Source of the DNA: Paracoccus sp. C2R09
GTDB lineage: Bacteria > Pseudomonadota > Alphaproteobacteria > Rhodobacterales > Rhodobacteraceae
Direction: 5' to 3'
Length of the DNA: 64,000 nt
NCBI RefSeq assembly: GCF_018860625.1
Contig: NZ_JAHKQB010000017.1
Span: 124,001 to 188,000, forward strand
Positions 45,254-55,166 of this stretch are shown here, piece after piece. Below the pieces are notes generated by a model that saw only the letters and a list, made by a program, of their open reading frames with translations, was not told where the DNA came from and did no database searches. Numbering within the stretch: position 1 is the stretch's first letter; every line of letters begins with the position of its first letter. The position numbers and the translations under genes are program-made.

Positions 45254-45745
45254 ATGACACCGACCGAACAGAGCGATCCCCGAATGCAGCAGATGCCCGA
45301 CACGCAGCCGATGTTCGCCCGCGTGCTGCGCGCCAGCCCCGAACTGGTGCGCGACACGTTGCAGGACATCCGCAGCCGCTTCCGCGAGGATGTGGACGAG
45401 GATGCGCTGGGGCGGTTGGAACTGGTCCTGGCCGAGGTGATGAACAACGTGGCCGAACATGCACCTTCGGTCGTGATCGGGCGGCTGCCGGTGATCCATC
45501 TGTGCGTGGTGCGCCATGTGGGCGGGCTGGCCTGCGCGCTGACCGATGACGGATCGTCATTGCCCGCCGAATGCCTGGCCCCCCGCAACTTGCCACTGGC
45601 CACGGACATGCCCGAGGGCGGCTTCGGCTGGTACCTGATCCAGGATCTGACGCAGGCGCTGTGCTACTATCGCGAAGGGGGACGCAACTATCTGGCCTTC
45701 AGCGTGCCCTTCGCGACCCGGATGGACGGGCGCCCGCTCAGTTGA
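45254..45745 (+). CDS. Anti-sigma factor kinase-like ATPase (RsbW-like)
   Basis: A 163-residue GHKL ATPase. The N box is ELVLAEVMNNVAEHA (about residues 56-70), G1 is LTDDGSSLP, and G2 is GGFGWYLIQDL. It resembles RsbW/SpoIIAB serine kinases that bind a sigma factor or another regulator and phosphorylate a STAS partner. Its STAS partner is next door; the target is not visible. The start follows AAGGAG. It converges on hspQ and the two coding ends overlap by eight bases. Confidence 0.85.
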   Translation: MTPTEQSDPRMQQMPDTQPMFARVLRASPELVRDTLQDIRSRFREDVDEDALGRLELVLAEVMNNVAEHAPSVVIGRLPVIHLCVVRHVGGLACALTDDGSSLPAECLAPRNLPLATDMPEGGFGWYLIQDLTQALCYYREGGRNYLAFSVPFATRMDGRPLS

Positions 45746-46085
45746 CCGGCACGCCCAGGTGATAGCGGCCATCGGCGAACTCGTCGAACATCTCGCCCAG
45801 TTCGGGATGTTCCAGCGGCTCGCCCGACATGTCCAGTTCCAGGTTCTGCTCGGAGACGTAGGCCACGTAATAGGTCGCCTCGGTTTCGGCATAGAGATGG
45901 TAGAAGGGCTGGTCCCTGGCCGGGCGCGCATCCTCGGGGATGGATTCGTACCATTCCTCGGTATTCGCGAATTCGGGGTCCACGTCGAAGATCACGCCGC
46001 GGAAGGGGCGGTTGCGGTGACGCACCACCTGTCCCAGGCTGTACTTCGCGAGGCGGCCCTGCAGAGGCATGTGTTTCGCTTCCAT
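45738..46085 (-). CDS. hspQ: Heat shock protein HspQ (YccV-like)
   Basis: The 115-residue protein matches HspQ: AKYSLGQVVRHRNRPFRGVI, then DQPFYHLYAE and YVAYVSEQNL. In enteric bacteria HspQ binds hemimethylated DNA, affects DnaA stability and acts as a specificity factor for the Lon protease. The second in-frame ATG at 46070 (MPLQGRLAKYSLG) is an alternative start. The overlap of its 3' end with the convergent anti-sigma kinase gene means the two mRNAs are antisense by at least eight bases. Confidence 0.9.
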   Translation of the reverse strand: MEAKHMPLQGRLAKYSLGQVVRHRNRPFRGVIFDVDPEFANTEEWYESIPEDARPARDQPFYHLYAETEATYYVAYVSEQNLELDMSGEPLEHPELGEMFDEFADGRYHLGVPVN

Positions 46086-46150
46086 CCCGAATCCCGGCAG
46101 CTGAAAAGACAGCGAGCCTTCTAACCGCTGAGGTCGGGACTGTCCACCGC

Positions 46151-46167
46151 GGCCCCGTTACGGGGCC
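46151..46167 (-). terminator. Hairpin with the creA stop codon as its loop
   Basis: GGCCCCG (46151-46157) and CGGGGCC (46161-46167) form a seven-base-pair stem whose three-base loop is exactly the TAA stop of creA (46158-46160 on the minus strand). No T run follows, so termination strength is uncertain. Confidence 0.5.
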
Positions 46168-46616
46168 TTGTCGTCCGGCATCAGCGGAACGGTCGCGATG
46201 GCCATCTTGGCCGATCCCTCGGTCAGCTCGGACCCGTGGGCCAGATAGATCAGCACCCGCGCCTCGGCGTCATAGACCCGCCGGACCCGCAGCGACTTGA
46301 AGATGAGCGAGCGCCCCTCGCGGAAGACCTCGTCGCCATCCTCGTCCAGTTCCACCCCGGTCAGGTCGATGGGACCGGTGCGCGCGCATTCGATGGCGCT
46401 GTTCGACGGGTCCTCGAACCAGTTTCCCTGGCTGAGGCGGTCGATGACCGAACGGCTGAAATAGGCCAGGTGGCAGGTCACGCCCGCGATGTCGGGATCG
46501 GTCACGGCCTCGATGACGATGTCGTTGCCGACCCAGTCCACGCCGACCTCGGCCACTTCGCGGGCCATCAGGGTCTGGGGCAGCAGGGCGGCGATCAGGA
46601 TCAGGGGGCGGATCAT
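46158..46616 (-). CDS. creA: CreA family periplasmic protein
   Basis: The 152-residue protein has a signal peptide (MIRPLILIAALLPQTLMA) and the CreA core: VGVDWVGNDIVIEAVTDP, then VTCHLAYFSRSVIDRL and a conserved CARTGPI that with the earlier Cys could make a disulphide. The family is widespread in proteobacteria and has no established function; the name comes from its place in the E. coli cre locus, not from a role. Its start overlaps the stop of the upstream phosphoesterase gene (ATGA). Confidence 0.9.
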   Translation of the reverse strand: MIRPLILIAALLPQTLMAREVAEVGVDWVGNDIVIEAVTDPDIAGVTCHLAYFSRSVIDRLSQGNWFEDPSNSAIECARTGPIDLTGVELDEDGDEVFREGRSLIFKSLRVRRVYDAEARVLIYLAHGSELTEGSAKMAIATVPLMPDDKAP

Positions 46617-47335
46617 TCGATCTCCATGGGTTGGCGACCGTCTTCGGTCAGCAGGTCGACGGTGCCGGGTTCGATCACCACGGCGGCCAACGGGCGGCCA
46701 TAGGCGGCGCCGCCATCGATGTTCAGCCGGTTGCGATGCCGCATGGGCCGGTCCAGCGCGGTATGGCCATGCACGACCAGCGGTCCAAAATCGGCCTCGC
46801 TTTCCAGGAACCCCTTGCGGATCCAGACCAGGTCCTGTTCGTCCTGCTGCGCCAGATCGACGCCGGGGCGTATCCCCGCATGGACGACCAGCGCCAGGGG
46901 GTGAAGATACCACAGGGGCAGGGTCCCCAGGAAATCGGAATGCGCCTGCGGGACGGCGCGGCGGGCATCGACCAGGACGGCCTCGTGCGGCTGGTCGATA
47001 TCGACGCCATAGGAATCCAGCGTGGCCCGCGCGCCCAGCCCCTCGTGGTCCAGCCAGTGCCGGCCCGAGGCCAGGCCCGGATCGATCCAGTCGGGGGTGT
47101 TCAGGAATGCCGGCAGAAAACGATCGTGGTTGCCGCGCGTCACGATCCAGTTGCGGCCCGCGCGACGGCCCTGCAGCAGGTGTTCGACCACCCCGCGCGA
47201 ATCCGGCCCGCGGTCGATCAGGTCGCCCACATGCACGATCAGCGCATCATGTCCGCCATCGCGGAAGATGCGTTCATGCGCATCCTTCAGCAGGTCGATC
47301 TGTCCGTGAATGTCGCCAATCGCGTAAAGTCGCAT
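46613..47335 (-). CDS. Metallophosphoesterase (bacterial PP-like phosphatase)
   Basis: A 240-residue calcineurin-fold enzyme with the full set of metal motifs: IGDIHGQIDLL, VGDLIDRGPDSRGVV, TRGNHDRFL and the late VHGHTALD. The layout is that of PrpA/ApaH-like serine/threonine phosphatases and diadenosine tetraphosphatases. Substrate could be phosphoprotein or a dinucleotide. It is coupled to creA by ATGA. The gene is not clearly linked to the serine genes upstream. Confidence 0.88.
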   Translation of the reverse strand: MRLYAIGDIHGQIDLLKDAHERIFRDGGHDALIVHVGDLIDRGPDSRGVVEHLLQGRRAGRNWIVTRGNHDRFLPAFLNTPDWIDPGLASGRHWLDHEGLGARATLDSYGVDIDQPHEAVLVDARRAVPQAHSDFLGTLPLWYLHPLALVVHAGIRPGVDLAQQDEQDLVWIRKGFLESEADFGPLVVHGHTALDRPMRHRNRLNIDGGAAYGRPLAAVVIEPGTVDLLTEDGRQPMEIE

Positions 47336-47365
47336 CGCATGTCCCGCCCTTGGCGCGGCGGGCAG

Positions 47366-47398
47366 TGCCGCGCCCCCCTTGGGTAGGGGGGCACGGCA
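47366..47398 (-). terminator. Hairpin terminator after serA
   Basis: TGCCG (47366-47370) pairs with CGGCA (47394-47398) and CCCCCC (47373-47378) with GGGGGG (47386-47391), separated by a two-base internal mismatch. It lies seven bases after the serA stop on the minus strand. No T run follows, but the stem is very stable. Confidence 0.65.
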
Positions 47399-47404
47399 GC
47401 GAGG

Positions 47405-48994
47405 TCAAACCTCGAATTGCAGGGCGCGGGCCTGCAGGAACTTGCCGGTGGCTTCCAGCGCGGCCAGAACCTCGGGGCTGACGGCCTCGTCCAGGTACAG
47501 GATCGCGATCGCGTCGCCACCGTTGGCCGCACGGCCCAGGGTGAAGTTCGCGATGTTGACGCCCAGCCCGCCCAGGGTCGAACCCAGGGCACCGATCACG
47601 CCCGGAACGTCCTTGTTGCGGGTGTAGAGCATATGCGCGCCGACCTCGGCATCGACATTGATGCCGCGGATCTGGATGAAGCGCGGCTTGCCGTCGCTGA
47701 AGACCGCGCCCGCGATCGAACGTTCGCGCGTGGCGGTGACGCAGGTCACCTTGATGTAGCCTTCGTAGACGCCCGCCTTGTCCTGCGTGGTGGTGGTCAC
47801 CTGCACGCCGCGTTCCTTGGCCATGACCGGGGCCGAGACCATGTTCACGTCCGGGTTCGTGGCCTGCATGACGCCCGACAGCACGGCCGCGTTCAGCGCG
47901 TTCAGGTTCATCTCCGAGACGACGCCGTCATAGAGGATGTTGACGGCCTTGATCGGCTCGTCGGTCATCTGGCCCACGAAGGCACCCAGATGGCCTGCCA
48001 GCTTGATCCAGGGACCCATGACGGCGGCTTCCTCGGCGGTGACCGAGGGCATGTTCAGCGCGTTCTGCACGGCGCCCGTCAGCAGATAGTCGGACATCTG
48101 CTCGGCCACCTGCAGGGCCACGTTTTCCTGCGCCTCGGTGGTGGCGGCACCCAGATGCGGGGTGACGACGACGTTGGGCAGGTTGAACAGCGGGCTGTCG
48201 GTCGCGGGTTCGACCGCGAAGACGTCGAAGGCGGCGCCGGCGACGCGGCCTTCCTTGAGTGCCTCGGCCAGGGCTTCCTCGTCCACCAGGCCGCCGCGTG
48301 CGCAGTTGATGATGCGGACGCCCTTCTTCAGCTTGGCGATGTTCTCGCGCGAGAGGATGTTCTTCGTCTTCTCGGTCAGCGGCACGTGGAAGGTGATGAA
48401 ATCCGCCTTGCCCAGCAGCTCGTCCAGTTCGACCTTGGTGACGCCCAGTTCCTTGGCGCGTTCCTCGGACAGGAAGGGATCGAAGGCCAGGACCTTCATG
48501 TGCAGGCCGAGCGCGCGGTCGATGACGATCGAGCCGATATTGCCCGCGCCGATCACGCCGAGCGTCTTGTTGAACAGCTCGACGCCCATGAAGCGGCTCT
48601 TTTCCCACTTGCCGGCATGGGTGCTGACGCTGGCCTCGGGCAGCTGGCGGGCGACCGCGAACATCATCGCGATGGCATGTTCCGCCGTGGTGATCGAGTT
48701 GCCGAAGGGCGTGTTCATGACGATCACGCCCTTCTTGCTGGCGGCCGGGATCTCGACATTGTCGACCCCGATGCCGGCGCGGCCGATGACCTTCAGGTTG
48801 GTCGCCTGCTCCAGCAGCTTCTCGGTGACCTTGGTGGCCGAGCGGATGGCAAGGCCGTCATACTGGCCGATCACCTCGGCCAGCTTGTCCTTGTCCTTGC
48901 CCAGTTCGGGCATGTAGTCGACCTCGACCCCGCGATCGCGGAAGATCTGGACGGCGGTTTCCGACAGCTTGTCGGACACGAGAACCTTCGGCAT
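47405..48994 (-). CDS. serA: D-3-phosphoglycerate dehydrogenase
   Basis: SerA oxidises 3-phosphoglycerate to phosphohydroxypyruvate, opening the serine pathway. The 529-residue form has the catalytic and NAD-binding domains (LGVIGAGNIGSIVIDRALGL), an intervening domain and a C-terminal ACT domain for serine feedback (QIRGINVDAEVGAHMLYTRN, then KDVPGVIGALG). ATG at 48994 has AAGGA eight bases upstream; ATGs at 49003 and 49012 are less well placed. It follows serC by about 100 bases on the same strand. Confidence 0.97.
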   Translation of the reverse strand: MPKVLVSDKLSETAVQIFRDRGVEVDYMPELGKDKDKLAEVIGQYDGLAIRSATKVTEKLLEQATNLKVIGRAGIGVDNVEIPAASKKGVIVMNTPFGNSITTAEHAIAMMFAVARQLPEASVSTHAGKWEKSRFMGVELFNKTLGVIGAGNIGSIVIDRALGLHMKVLAFDPFLSEERAKELGVTKVELDELLGKADFITFHVPLTEKTKNILSRENIAKLKKGVRIINCARGGLVDEEALAEALKEGRVAGAAFDVFAVEPATDSPLFNLPNVVVTPHLGAATTEAQENVALQVAEQMSDYLLTGAVQNALNMPSVTAEEAAVMGPWIKLAGHLGAFVGQMTDEPIKAVNILYDGVVSEMNLNALNAAVLSGVMQATNPDVNMVSAPVMAKERGVQVTTTTQDKAGVYEGYIKVTCVTATRERSIAGAVFSDGKPRFIQIRGINVDAEVGAHMLYTRNKDVPGVIGALGSTLGGLGVNIANFTLGRAANGGDAIAILYLDEAVSPEVLAALEATGKFLQARALQFEV

Positions 48995-49066
48995 GACGTT
49001 CATCCTTTGCATGCGGCATCCGGGCAGCTGCCTCGCGGATGCTGTGTTCGTTCGGGAAAGGTGGGA

Positions 49067-49090
49067 TGCGGGGGCGCGTGGCCCCCAGCA
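49067..49090 (-). terminator. Hairpin between serC and serA
   Basis: GGGGG (49070-49074) pairs with CCCCC (49082-49086), extended by TGC/GCA with one bulged base. It lies just after the serC stop. There is no T run, so it may be an attenuator or processing site that sets serA relative to serC rather than an end point. Confidence 0.35.
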
Positions 49091-49096
49091 AGGCGC

Positions 49097-50242
<1,146 letters not shown>

Positions 50243-50249
50243 GTGCTTA

Positions 50250-50283
50250 GCCTTCCAGCTAGAAGCCCTTCGTTGGGGAAGGG
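50250..50283 (-). promoter_or_regulatory. serC leader RNA motif
   Basis: On the minus strand, just before the serC ATG, there are two adjacent hairpins: CCCTTC/GAAGGG with a six-base loop (50266-50283), then CTTC/GAAG with loop TAGCTG (50252-50265). Their order, loops and closeness to the start fit the serC RNA motif described upstream of serC in alphaproteobacteria. The ligand, if any, is unknown; the second hairpin could mask the ribosome site. Confidence 0.75.
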
Positions 50284-50374
50284 TGTCCCGCGGATGGAGA
50301 TAGGGCCACGGCATCACTGGCGCAAGGAAAAACTTTGGCCTAGACGATGGGGCAGTCAGGAAAGGATCGCCCGA

Positions 50375-51253
50375 ATGTTCACCGTTTCGCTGATCGCCGC
50401 GCCCAGTGCCGCCAACCTGGATCAGGATCTTCCCGGCGGCCTTGCGGCCCAGTGGCAGGGCAGCGATCCGCGCTGGCTGTCGCCGGGCATCGCTGCCGAA
50501 TTCGACGTGGCGACCCAGCCCTCGGATTTCGAGCAGGTCTGGTCGGACCTGCAGCAGATCGGCATCGACCTTGCCGTCCAGCCCACGCAGGGCCGTCGCA
50601 AGCGGATCCTTCTGGCGGACATGGATTCGACCATGATCCAGCAGGAATGCATCGACGAACTGGCCGATGTCGCGGGCGTGGGGCCGCGCGTGGCCGACAT
50701 CACCGCCCGCGCCATGAACGGAGAGCTGAACTTCCACGAGGCGCTGGTCGAACGCGTCGGGCTGCTGGCGGGTCTGCCCGAGGGCACGATCCACGACGTG
50801 CTGGCCAGCCGCATCACCATGGCGCCCGGCGGACAGGTGCTGGTGGCCACCATGCGCGCGCACGGGACCTATGCGGCGCTGGTGTCGGGCGGTTTCACCG
50901 CCTTCACCGAATCGGTCGCCGCGCAGCTTGGCTTCGACGAGAATCGCGCCAACACGCTTCTGGCCGAGGATGGCGTGCTGACGGGCCATGTCGCGCTGCC
51001 GGTTCTCGGGCGCGAGGCCAAGGTCGAGGCGCTGGAGGAGATCGCGGCAAGGCTGGGCCTGACCCCCGCCGACGTGATGGCCGTGGGCGACGGGGCGAAC
51101 GATCTGGGGATGATCCAGCTTGCGGGCGCGGGCGTCGCGCTGCATGCCAAGCCCGCAGTGGCCGCGCAGGCGCAGCTGCGCATCAACCACGGCGATCTGA
51201 CCGCGCTTCTCTATCTGCAAGGCTATGCCGCCGCCGATTTCGTGACGGCCTGA
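50375..51253 (+). CDS. serB: Phosphoserine phosphatase
   Basis: SerB releases serine from phosphoserine. The 292-residue haloacid dehalogenase-type enzyme has the nucleophile motif [13 protein letters not shown] (Asp82, Asp84), the phosphate-binding [11 protein letters not shown], and the metal loop [12 protein letters not shown]. The first 75 residues form the ACT-like extension seen in SerB2-type proteins. ATG at 50375 follows AAAGGATCG. Divergent from serC, so both promoters lie in 50243-50374. The TSUP gene follows after four bases. Confidence 0.96.
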   Translation: MFTVSLIAAPSAANLDQDLPGGLAAQWQGSDPRWLSPGIAAEFDVATQPSDFEQVWSDLQQIGIDLAVQPTQGRRKRILLADMDSTMIQQECIDELADVAGVGPRVADITARAMNGELNFHEALVERVGLLAGLPEGTIHDVLASRITMAPGGQVLVATMRAHGTYAALVSGGFTAFTESVAAQLGFDENRANTLLAEDGVLTGHVALPVLGREAKVEALEEIAARLGLTPADVMAVGDGANDLGMIQLAGAGVALHAKPAVAAQAQLRINHGDLTALLYLQGYAAADFVTA

Positions 51254-51257
51254 CCCC

Positions 51258-52016
51258 ATGCTGGACCTGACGCTGGATCTGTTCCTGCTGCTGGTCGCGG
51301 CGGGTTTCGCCGCGGGCTTCATCGACAGCATCGCGGGTGGCGGCGGGCTGATCACCGTGCCGGCGCTGATGCTGGCGGGCATTCCGCCCGCGCAGGCACT
51401 GGCCACGAACAAGGTGCAGGGCCTGTTCGGGGCGGGGACGGCTGCCATCAGCTATGCCCGCCGCGGGCTGGTCGATCTGCGCAGCCAGTGGCGGCAGGCG
51501 GCGATCGCGGGCGTGGCAGGGGCCGTGGGCGCGGCGCTGATCTCGTCGGTGCCGACGGACGGGCTGCGCCTGCTGCTGCCGGTGATCCTGATCGGGATCG
51601 CGCTGTTCTTCGCGTTGAAGCCCGGCCTGAACGACCTGGATCGCATCCGCCGCATGGGGGCGGGGATGTTCGCCGCGACCATCGTGCCGCTGGTGGGCTT
51701 CTATGACGGGCTGATCGGGCCGGGGGCGGGCGCGTTCTACATGATCGGTTTCGTGACCTTGGCGGGTTACGGCGTGCTGAAGGCCACCGCGCATACGAAG
51801 CTGCTGAACTTCGCGTCGAACCTGGGCGGGCTTGCGGCCTTCGCGCTGGTCGGCAAACCGCTTTGGACCTTGGGCCTTGCGATGGGGGCGGCCCAGATCG
51901 CGGGGGCGATGCTGGGCGCAAGGCTTGCATCGCGGATCGGCGCGCGGCTGATCAAGCCGCTGCTGGTCGCGACATCGTCGATCCTGGCGGTCAGGCTGAT
52001 CTGGCAGATGCTCTGA
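51258..52016 (+). CDS. TSUP (TauE/SafE) family permease
   Basis: A 252-residue membrane protein with about eight helices. Family landmarks are the N-terminal [31 protein letters not shown] and the matching C-terminal [24 protein letters not shown] proteins export sulfite, sulfoacetate or similar sulfur-containing anions, or take up related compounds. It follows serB by four bases, so it is probably cotranscribed; a role in exporting a sulfur anion linked to cysteine synthesis from serine is only a guess. Confidence 0.9.
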   Translation: MLDLTLDLFLLLVAAGFAAGFIDSIAGGGGLITVPALMLAGIPPAQALATNKVQGLFGAGTAAISYARRGLVDLRSQWRQAAIAGVAGAVGAALISSVPTDGLRLLLPVILIGIALFFALKPGLNDLDRIRRMGAGMFAATIVPLVGFYDGLIGPGAGAFYMIGFVTLAGYGVLKATAHTKLLNFASNLGGLAAFALVGKPLWTLGLAMGAAQIAGAMLGARLASRIGARLIKPLLVATSSILAVRLIWQML

Positions 52017-52136
52017 AGCGCTGCCGACGCCCGCTCTGCCAAGGGGCGCCGGCCTGATGCATCGCGGGTCGCGGGGGACGATCCCGCAGGGCCCATATTA
52101 GCGTGGGAATGCCAAGCTTTCGTGACGCCGGGCGTC

Positions 52137-53123
52137 TCAGCCGGGAAAGCCCGGCGCAAGGCGCATCTGCCCGGTCTCGATCCCGCGCCAGTTCCGGATG
52201 GGATCGGTCAGCACGCGACCGATGACCGGGGCGTTGCGGTCGATCACCCCCAGATAGAGCAGCAGCGCCGTGATCGCGGCCTCGGCCGCGCGGGTCGCGC
52301 CATCGGTGATCTTCAGCGCGACGCCCATCCCCTCGTCGGGCAGGATGGCCACGAAGACGGCCTCGGCCCCGGTCTTGGCCGCGATCCGCCCACGTCCGGC
52401 CCGCATCAGATCGGTGCAGACGCGGCCCTCGCCGGCGACCATCTCGGGGTGGGTGCGCATCGCATCGACCAGCCGCCGCATCGCCCGACCGCGCAGATCG
52501 TCGCGCGGCTGGGCGAAGCGCGCCATCGCGCGGGCCAGTCCGGTCAGCGAACAGGCCCAGTTCGGGGCCGAGCATCCGTCGATGCCGAAGCCGGGGCTCT
52601 CCTCGCCCGTCACCTCCTCGAAGGCCGCGCGGACGGCCTGCTGGACGGGGTGATCGACCTCGACATATTCGGAGCCGCCGCCCAGATGGCGGTTCAGCGT
52701 CAGAAAGCCCGCATGCTTGCCCGAACAGTTGTTGTGCAGCTGCGTGGGGCGATGGGTGCCGCAGGTCAGGCGGTGCCGTTCGTCCGGGTCGCGCGGCATG
52801 TGGCAGCCGCAGCGCAGATCGCCCTCGGTCATCCCGAGACCCGTCAGCCACCGGTCCACCGCGTCCACATGCATGGATGCGCCCGAATGGCTGGCGCAGG
52901 CCAGGGCCAGCTGCCGGTCGGTCAGGCCCGCCGCGTCGGCGGCCCCGCTCTCGATCAGGGGAAGTGCCTGGATCATCTTGCAGGACGACCGCGGCAGGAT
53001 GATTTCCGAAGGGCTGCCCCAGGCCTCGACCACGCCATGCCGGTCGCAGATGACCGCGTGGCCGCGATGCAGGCTCTCGCACAGATCGCCCCGCCACAAT
53101 TCGATCATTTCCGCTGGTTGCAT
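52137..53123 (-). CDS. L-asparaginase, rhizobial type II family
   Basis: The 328-residue protein belongs to the asparaginase family that is unrelated to the E. coli enzymes. It has LPRSSCKMIQALPLIESG, the SxxK-like ACASHSGASMHVDAV, LHNNCSGKHAGFL and FGIDGCSAPNWACSL, with conserved Cys and Lys residues as in the Rhizobium etli enzyme, which binds zinc. It hydrolyses asparagine to aspartate and ammonia. No signal peptide is seen, so it is cytoplasmic. It stands alone, with convergent TSUP and divergent IalB genes. Confidence 0.87.
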   Translation of the reverse strand: MQPAEMIELWRGDLCESLHRGHAVICDRHGVVEAWGSPSEIILPRSSCKMIQALPLIESGAADAAGLTDRQLALACASHSGASMHVDAVDRWLTGLGMTEGDLRCGCHMPRDPDERHRLTCGTHRPTQLHNNCSGKHAGFLTLNRHLGGGSEYVEVDHPVQQAVRAAFEEVTGEESPGFGIDGCSAPNWACSLTGLARAMARFAQPRDDLRGRAMRRLVDAMRTHPEMVAGEGRVCTDLMRAGRGRIAAKTGAEAVFVAILPDEGMGVALKITDGATRAAEAAITALLLYLGVIDRNAPVIGRVLTDPIRNWRGIETGQMRLAPGFPG

Positions 53124-53275
53124 GGCCCGACCCCCCTGACAATTGCGCGATATTCCGAAGCATGGCCTTTATCGGCACATGATTTTCGCTATCCTGATCG
53201 GAGATGGTTGAAAAGACCACTGCAATCGGGAACAACGCCCCTGAAGCGGCGAAACGAATGGCAGGAGGCCAGAGC

Positions 53276-53797
53276 ATGATTACCACCACGCTGCGCGGCA
53301 TCGGCGCCAGCTTGATCCTGATCGCCGGGATGGGCACGGCGATGGCGCAGGAATCGACGAATGTCGTCGCCACGGAAGGCGACTGGACGGTTTTCGCGGC
53401 GGACAACCCGCGCGAGTGCTGGGCCGTCTCGCCTCCGAAATCCACGCTGAACACCAAGGACGGCCAGTCCGTCGAAGTGACGCGCGGTGATATCCGGCTC
53501 TATGTCGCGTATCGGCCCGGCCAGAAGGGCGAAGTGTCCTTTACCGGCGGCTATCCCTTCGCACCCGATTCCACGGTCGAGGTCGATGTCGGCGGGCGCA
53601 AGTTCAACCTCTTCACCGAGGGCGAGAGCGCATGGACCGGCAGCCCCTCGGATGACGAGGCGCTGGTCGGCGCGCTGCGCGCAGGCGCATCCGCGGTCGT
53701 GACCGGGCGTTCGTCGCGCGGGACCACGACCAAGGACACGTTCAGCCTGTCGGGCATCACCGCGGCCACGAACACCGCGCAGGAACGCTGCAAGTAA
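53276..53797 (+). CDS. Invasion-associated locus B (IalB) family protein
   Basis: A 173-residue secreted protein with a signal peptide ending GMGTAMAQES. Family features are CWAVSPPKSTLN, VAYRPGQKGEVSFTGGYPFA and FNLFTEGESAW, with two Cys (one near the start of the mature protein and one at the last but one residue) that may pair. The name comes from Bartonella; in free-living Rhodobacteraceae the function is unknown and invasion is not implied. GGAGGCCAGAGC precedes the ATG at 53276. Confidence 0.88.
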   Translation: MITTTLRGIGASLILIAGMGTAMAQESTNVVATEGDWTVFAADNPRECWAVSPPKSTLNTKDGQSVEVTRGDIRLYVAYRPGQKGEVSFTGGYPFAPDSTVEVDVGGRKFNLFTEGESAWTGSPSDDEALVGALRAGASAVVTGRSSRGTTTKDTFSLSGITAATNTAQERCK

Positions 53798-53926
53798 GAC
53801 CCGCGGCCATTCGGCCACGCCAAGGCAGCCATGCATCCCGGATGGGGCGGATCTGTTGATTTCCGCCCCTCTTTGGCTTATGTGCCAGTCTTCGCCCCAT
53901 CCACATGCCAACTTACCGGTGATCCC

Positions 53927-55099
53927 ATGAACGCTCCGATCACGCAGGACGTGCTGACCATTCCCCGCAAGCTGCCCGAAGGCGGCCTGACGAATATCGT
54001 CGGACTGACCCGCGACCAGCTGCGCGACGCGCTGATCGAGGCGGGCACGCCCGAGAAGCAGGCCAAGATGCGCGTGGGGCAGGTCTGGCAATGGGTCTAT
54101 TACTGGGGCGTGCGCGATTTCGCCCAGATGACGAACCTTGCCAAGGATTACCGCGCCATGCTGGCCGAGCGGTTCGAGATCTCGCTGCCCGAGATCGTGA
54201 CGCGCCAGATCAGCACCGACGGCACGCGCAAGTACCTGCTGCGCATCGCGGGCGGCCACGAGGTCGAGGCCGTCTACATCCCCGAGGAAGGCCGCGGCAC
54301 CCTCTGCGTCAGCAGCCAGGTCGGCTGCACGCTGACCTGTTCCTTCTGCCATACCGGCACCCAGAAGCTGGTGCGCAACCTGACCGCGGGCGAAATCGTG
54401 GGTCAGCTGATGCTGGTGCGCGACGATCTGGGCGAATGGCCCGAACAGGGCAAGCCCAAGGACGAGACGCGTCTGGTCAGCAATGTCGTGCTGATGGGCA
54501 TGGGCGAGCCGCTCTACAATTTCGAGAATGTCCGCGACGCGATGAAGGTGGTCATGGATGGCGAGGGGCTGTCGCTCTCGCGTCGTCGCATCACCCTGTC
54601 GACCAGCGGCGTGGTGCCGGAAATTGCCCGCACCGCCGAAGAGATCGGCTGCCTGCTGGCCGTCAGCTTCCACGCGACCACCGACGAGGTTCGCAACAAG
54701 CTGGTCCCGATCAACAAGCGCTGGAACATCGAGACCCTGCTGGAGGCGCTGCGCGAATATCCGCGCCTGACCAACAGCGAACGCATCACGTTCGAATACG
54801 TCATGCTGGACGGCGTGAACGACAGCGACGAGGATGCGCGCCGCCTGGTCAAGCTGATCCGCGGCATTCCGGCCAAGATCAACCTGATCCCGTTCAACCC
54901 CTGGCCGGGCGCGCCCTATGACCGGTCCAGCTGGGACCGGATCGAGGCATTCGCGGATATCGTCTACAAGGCCGGTTACGCCAGCCCGATCCGCACACCC
55001 CGGGGCGAAGATATCATGGCCGCCTGCGGGCAGCTGAAATCCGCGACCGAACGCGGCCGCAAGTCCCGCGCCCAGATCGACGCCGAGGCCGCGGGCTGA
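53927..55099 (+). CDS. rlmN: Dual-specificity 23S rRNA/tRNA adenine-C2 methyltransferase RlmN
   Basis: The 390-residue radical-SAM enzyme has the cluster motif CTLTCSFC (Cys134, Cys138, Cys141). It also has [14 protein letters not shown], the [17 protein letters not shown] block, and the C-terminal Cys in IMAACGQL that forms the covalent intermediate. It methylates C2 of A2503 in 23S rRNA and A37 in some tRNAs. The extension before RTPRGEDI is normal. A strong terminator follows. Confidence 0.96.
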   Translation: MNAPITQDVLTIPRKLPEGGLTNIVGLTRDQLRDALIEAGTPEKQAKMRVGQVWQWVYYWGVRDFAQMTNLAKDYRAMLAERFEISLPEIVTRQISTDGTRKYLLRIAGGHEVEAVYIPEEGRGTLCVSSQVGCTLTCSFCHTGTQKLVRNLTAGEIVGQLMLVRDDLGEWPEQGKPKDETRLVSNVVLMGMGEPLYNFENVRDAMKVVMDGEGLSLSRRRITLSTSGVVPEIARTAEEIGCLLAVSFHATTDEVRNKLVPINKRWNIETLLEALREYPRLTNSERITFEYVMLDGVNDSDEDARRLVKLIRGIPAKINLIPFNPWPGAPYDRSSWDRIEAFADIVYKAGYASPIRTPRGEDIMAACGQLKSATERGRKSRAQIDAEAAG

Positions 55100-55130
55100 A
55101 GGACGACGGACCATCGGCCCGGACGGACAA

Positions 55131-55155
55131 GGGGGCGCCCATCGGGCGCCCCTTT
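55131..55155 (+). terminator. Rho-independent terminator of rlmN
   Basis: GGGGCGCCC (55132-55140) pairs perfectly with GGGCGCCCC (55144-55152) around ATC and is followed by TTTC. It lies 32 bases after the stop, between two convergent genes. Confidence 0.85.
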
Positions 55156-55166
55156 CGATTCGCGTA

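Noticed and set aside
52017..52136. Possible small gene or RNA between the TSUP and asparaginase genes
   Set aside because: Only short palindromic GC-rich pieces such as GACGCCGGGCGTC are present, with no reading frame or stable structure beyond a weak hairpin.
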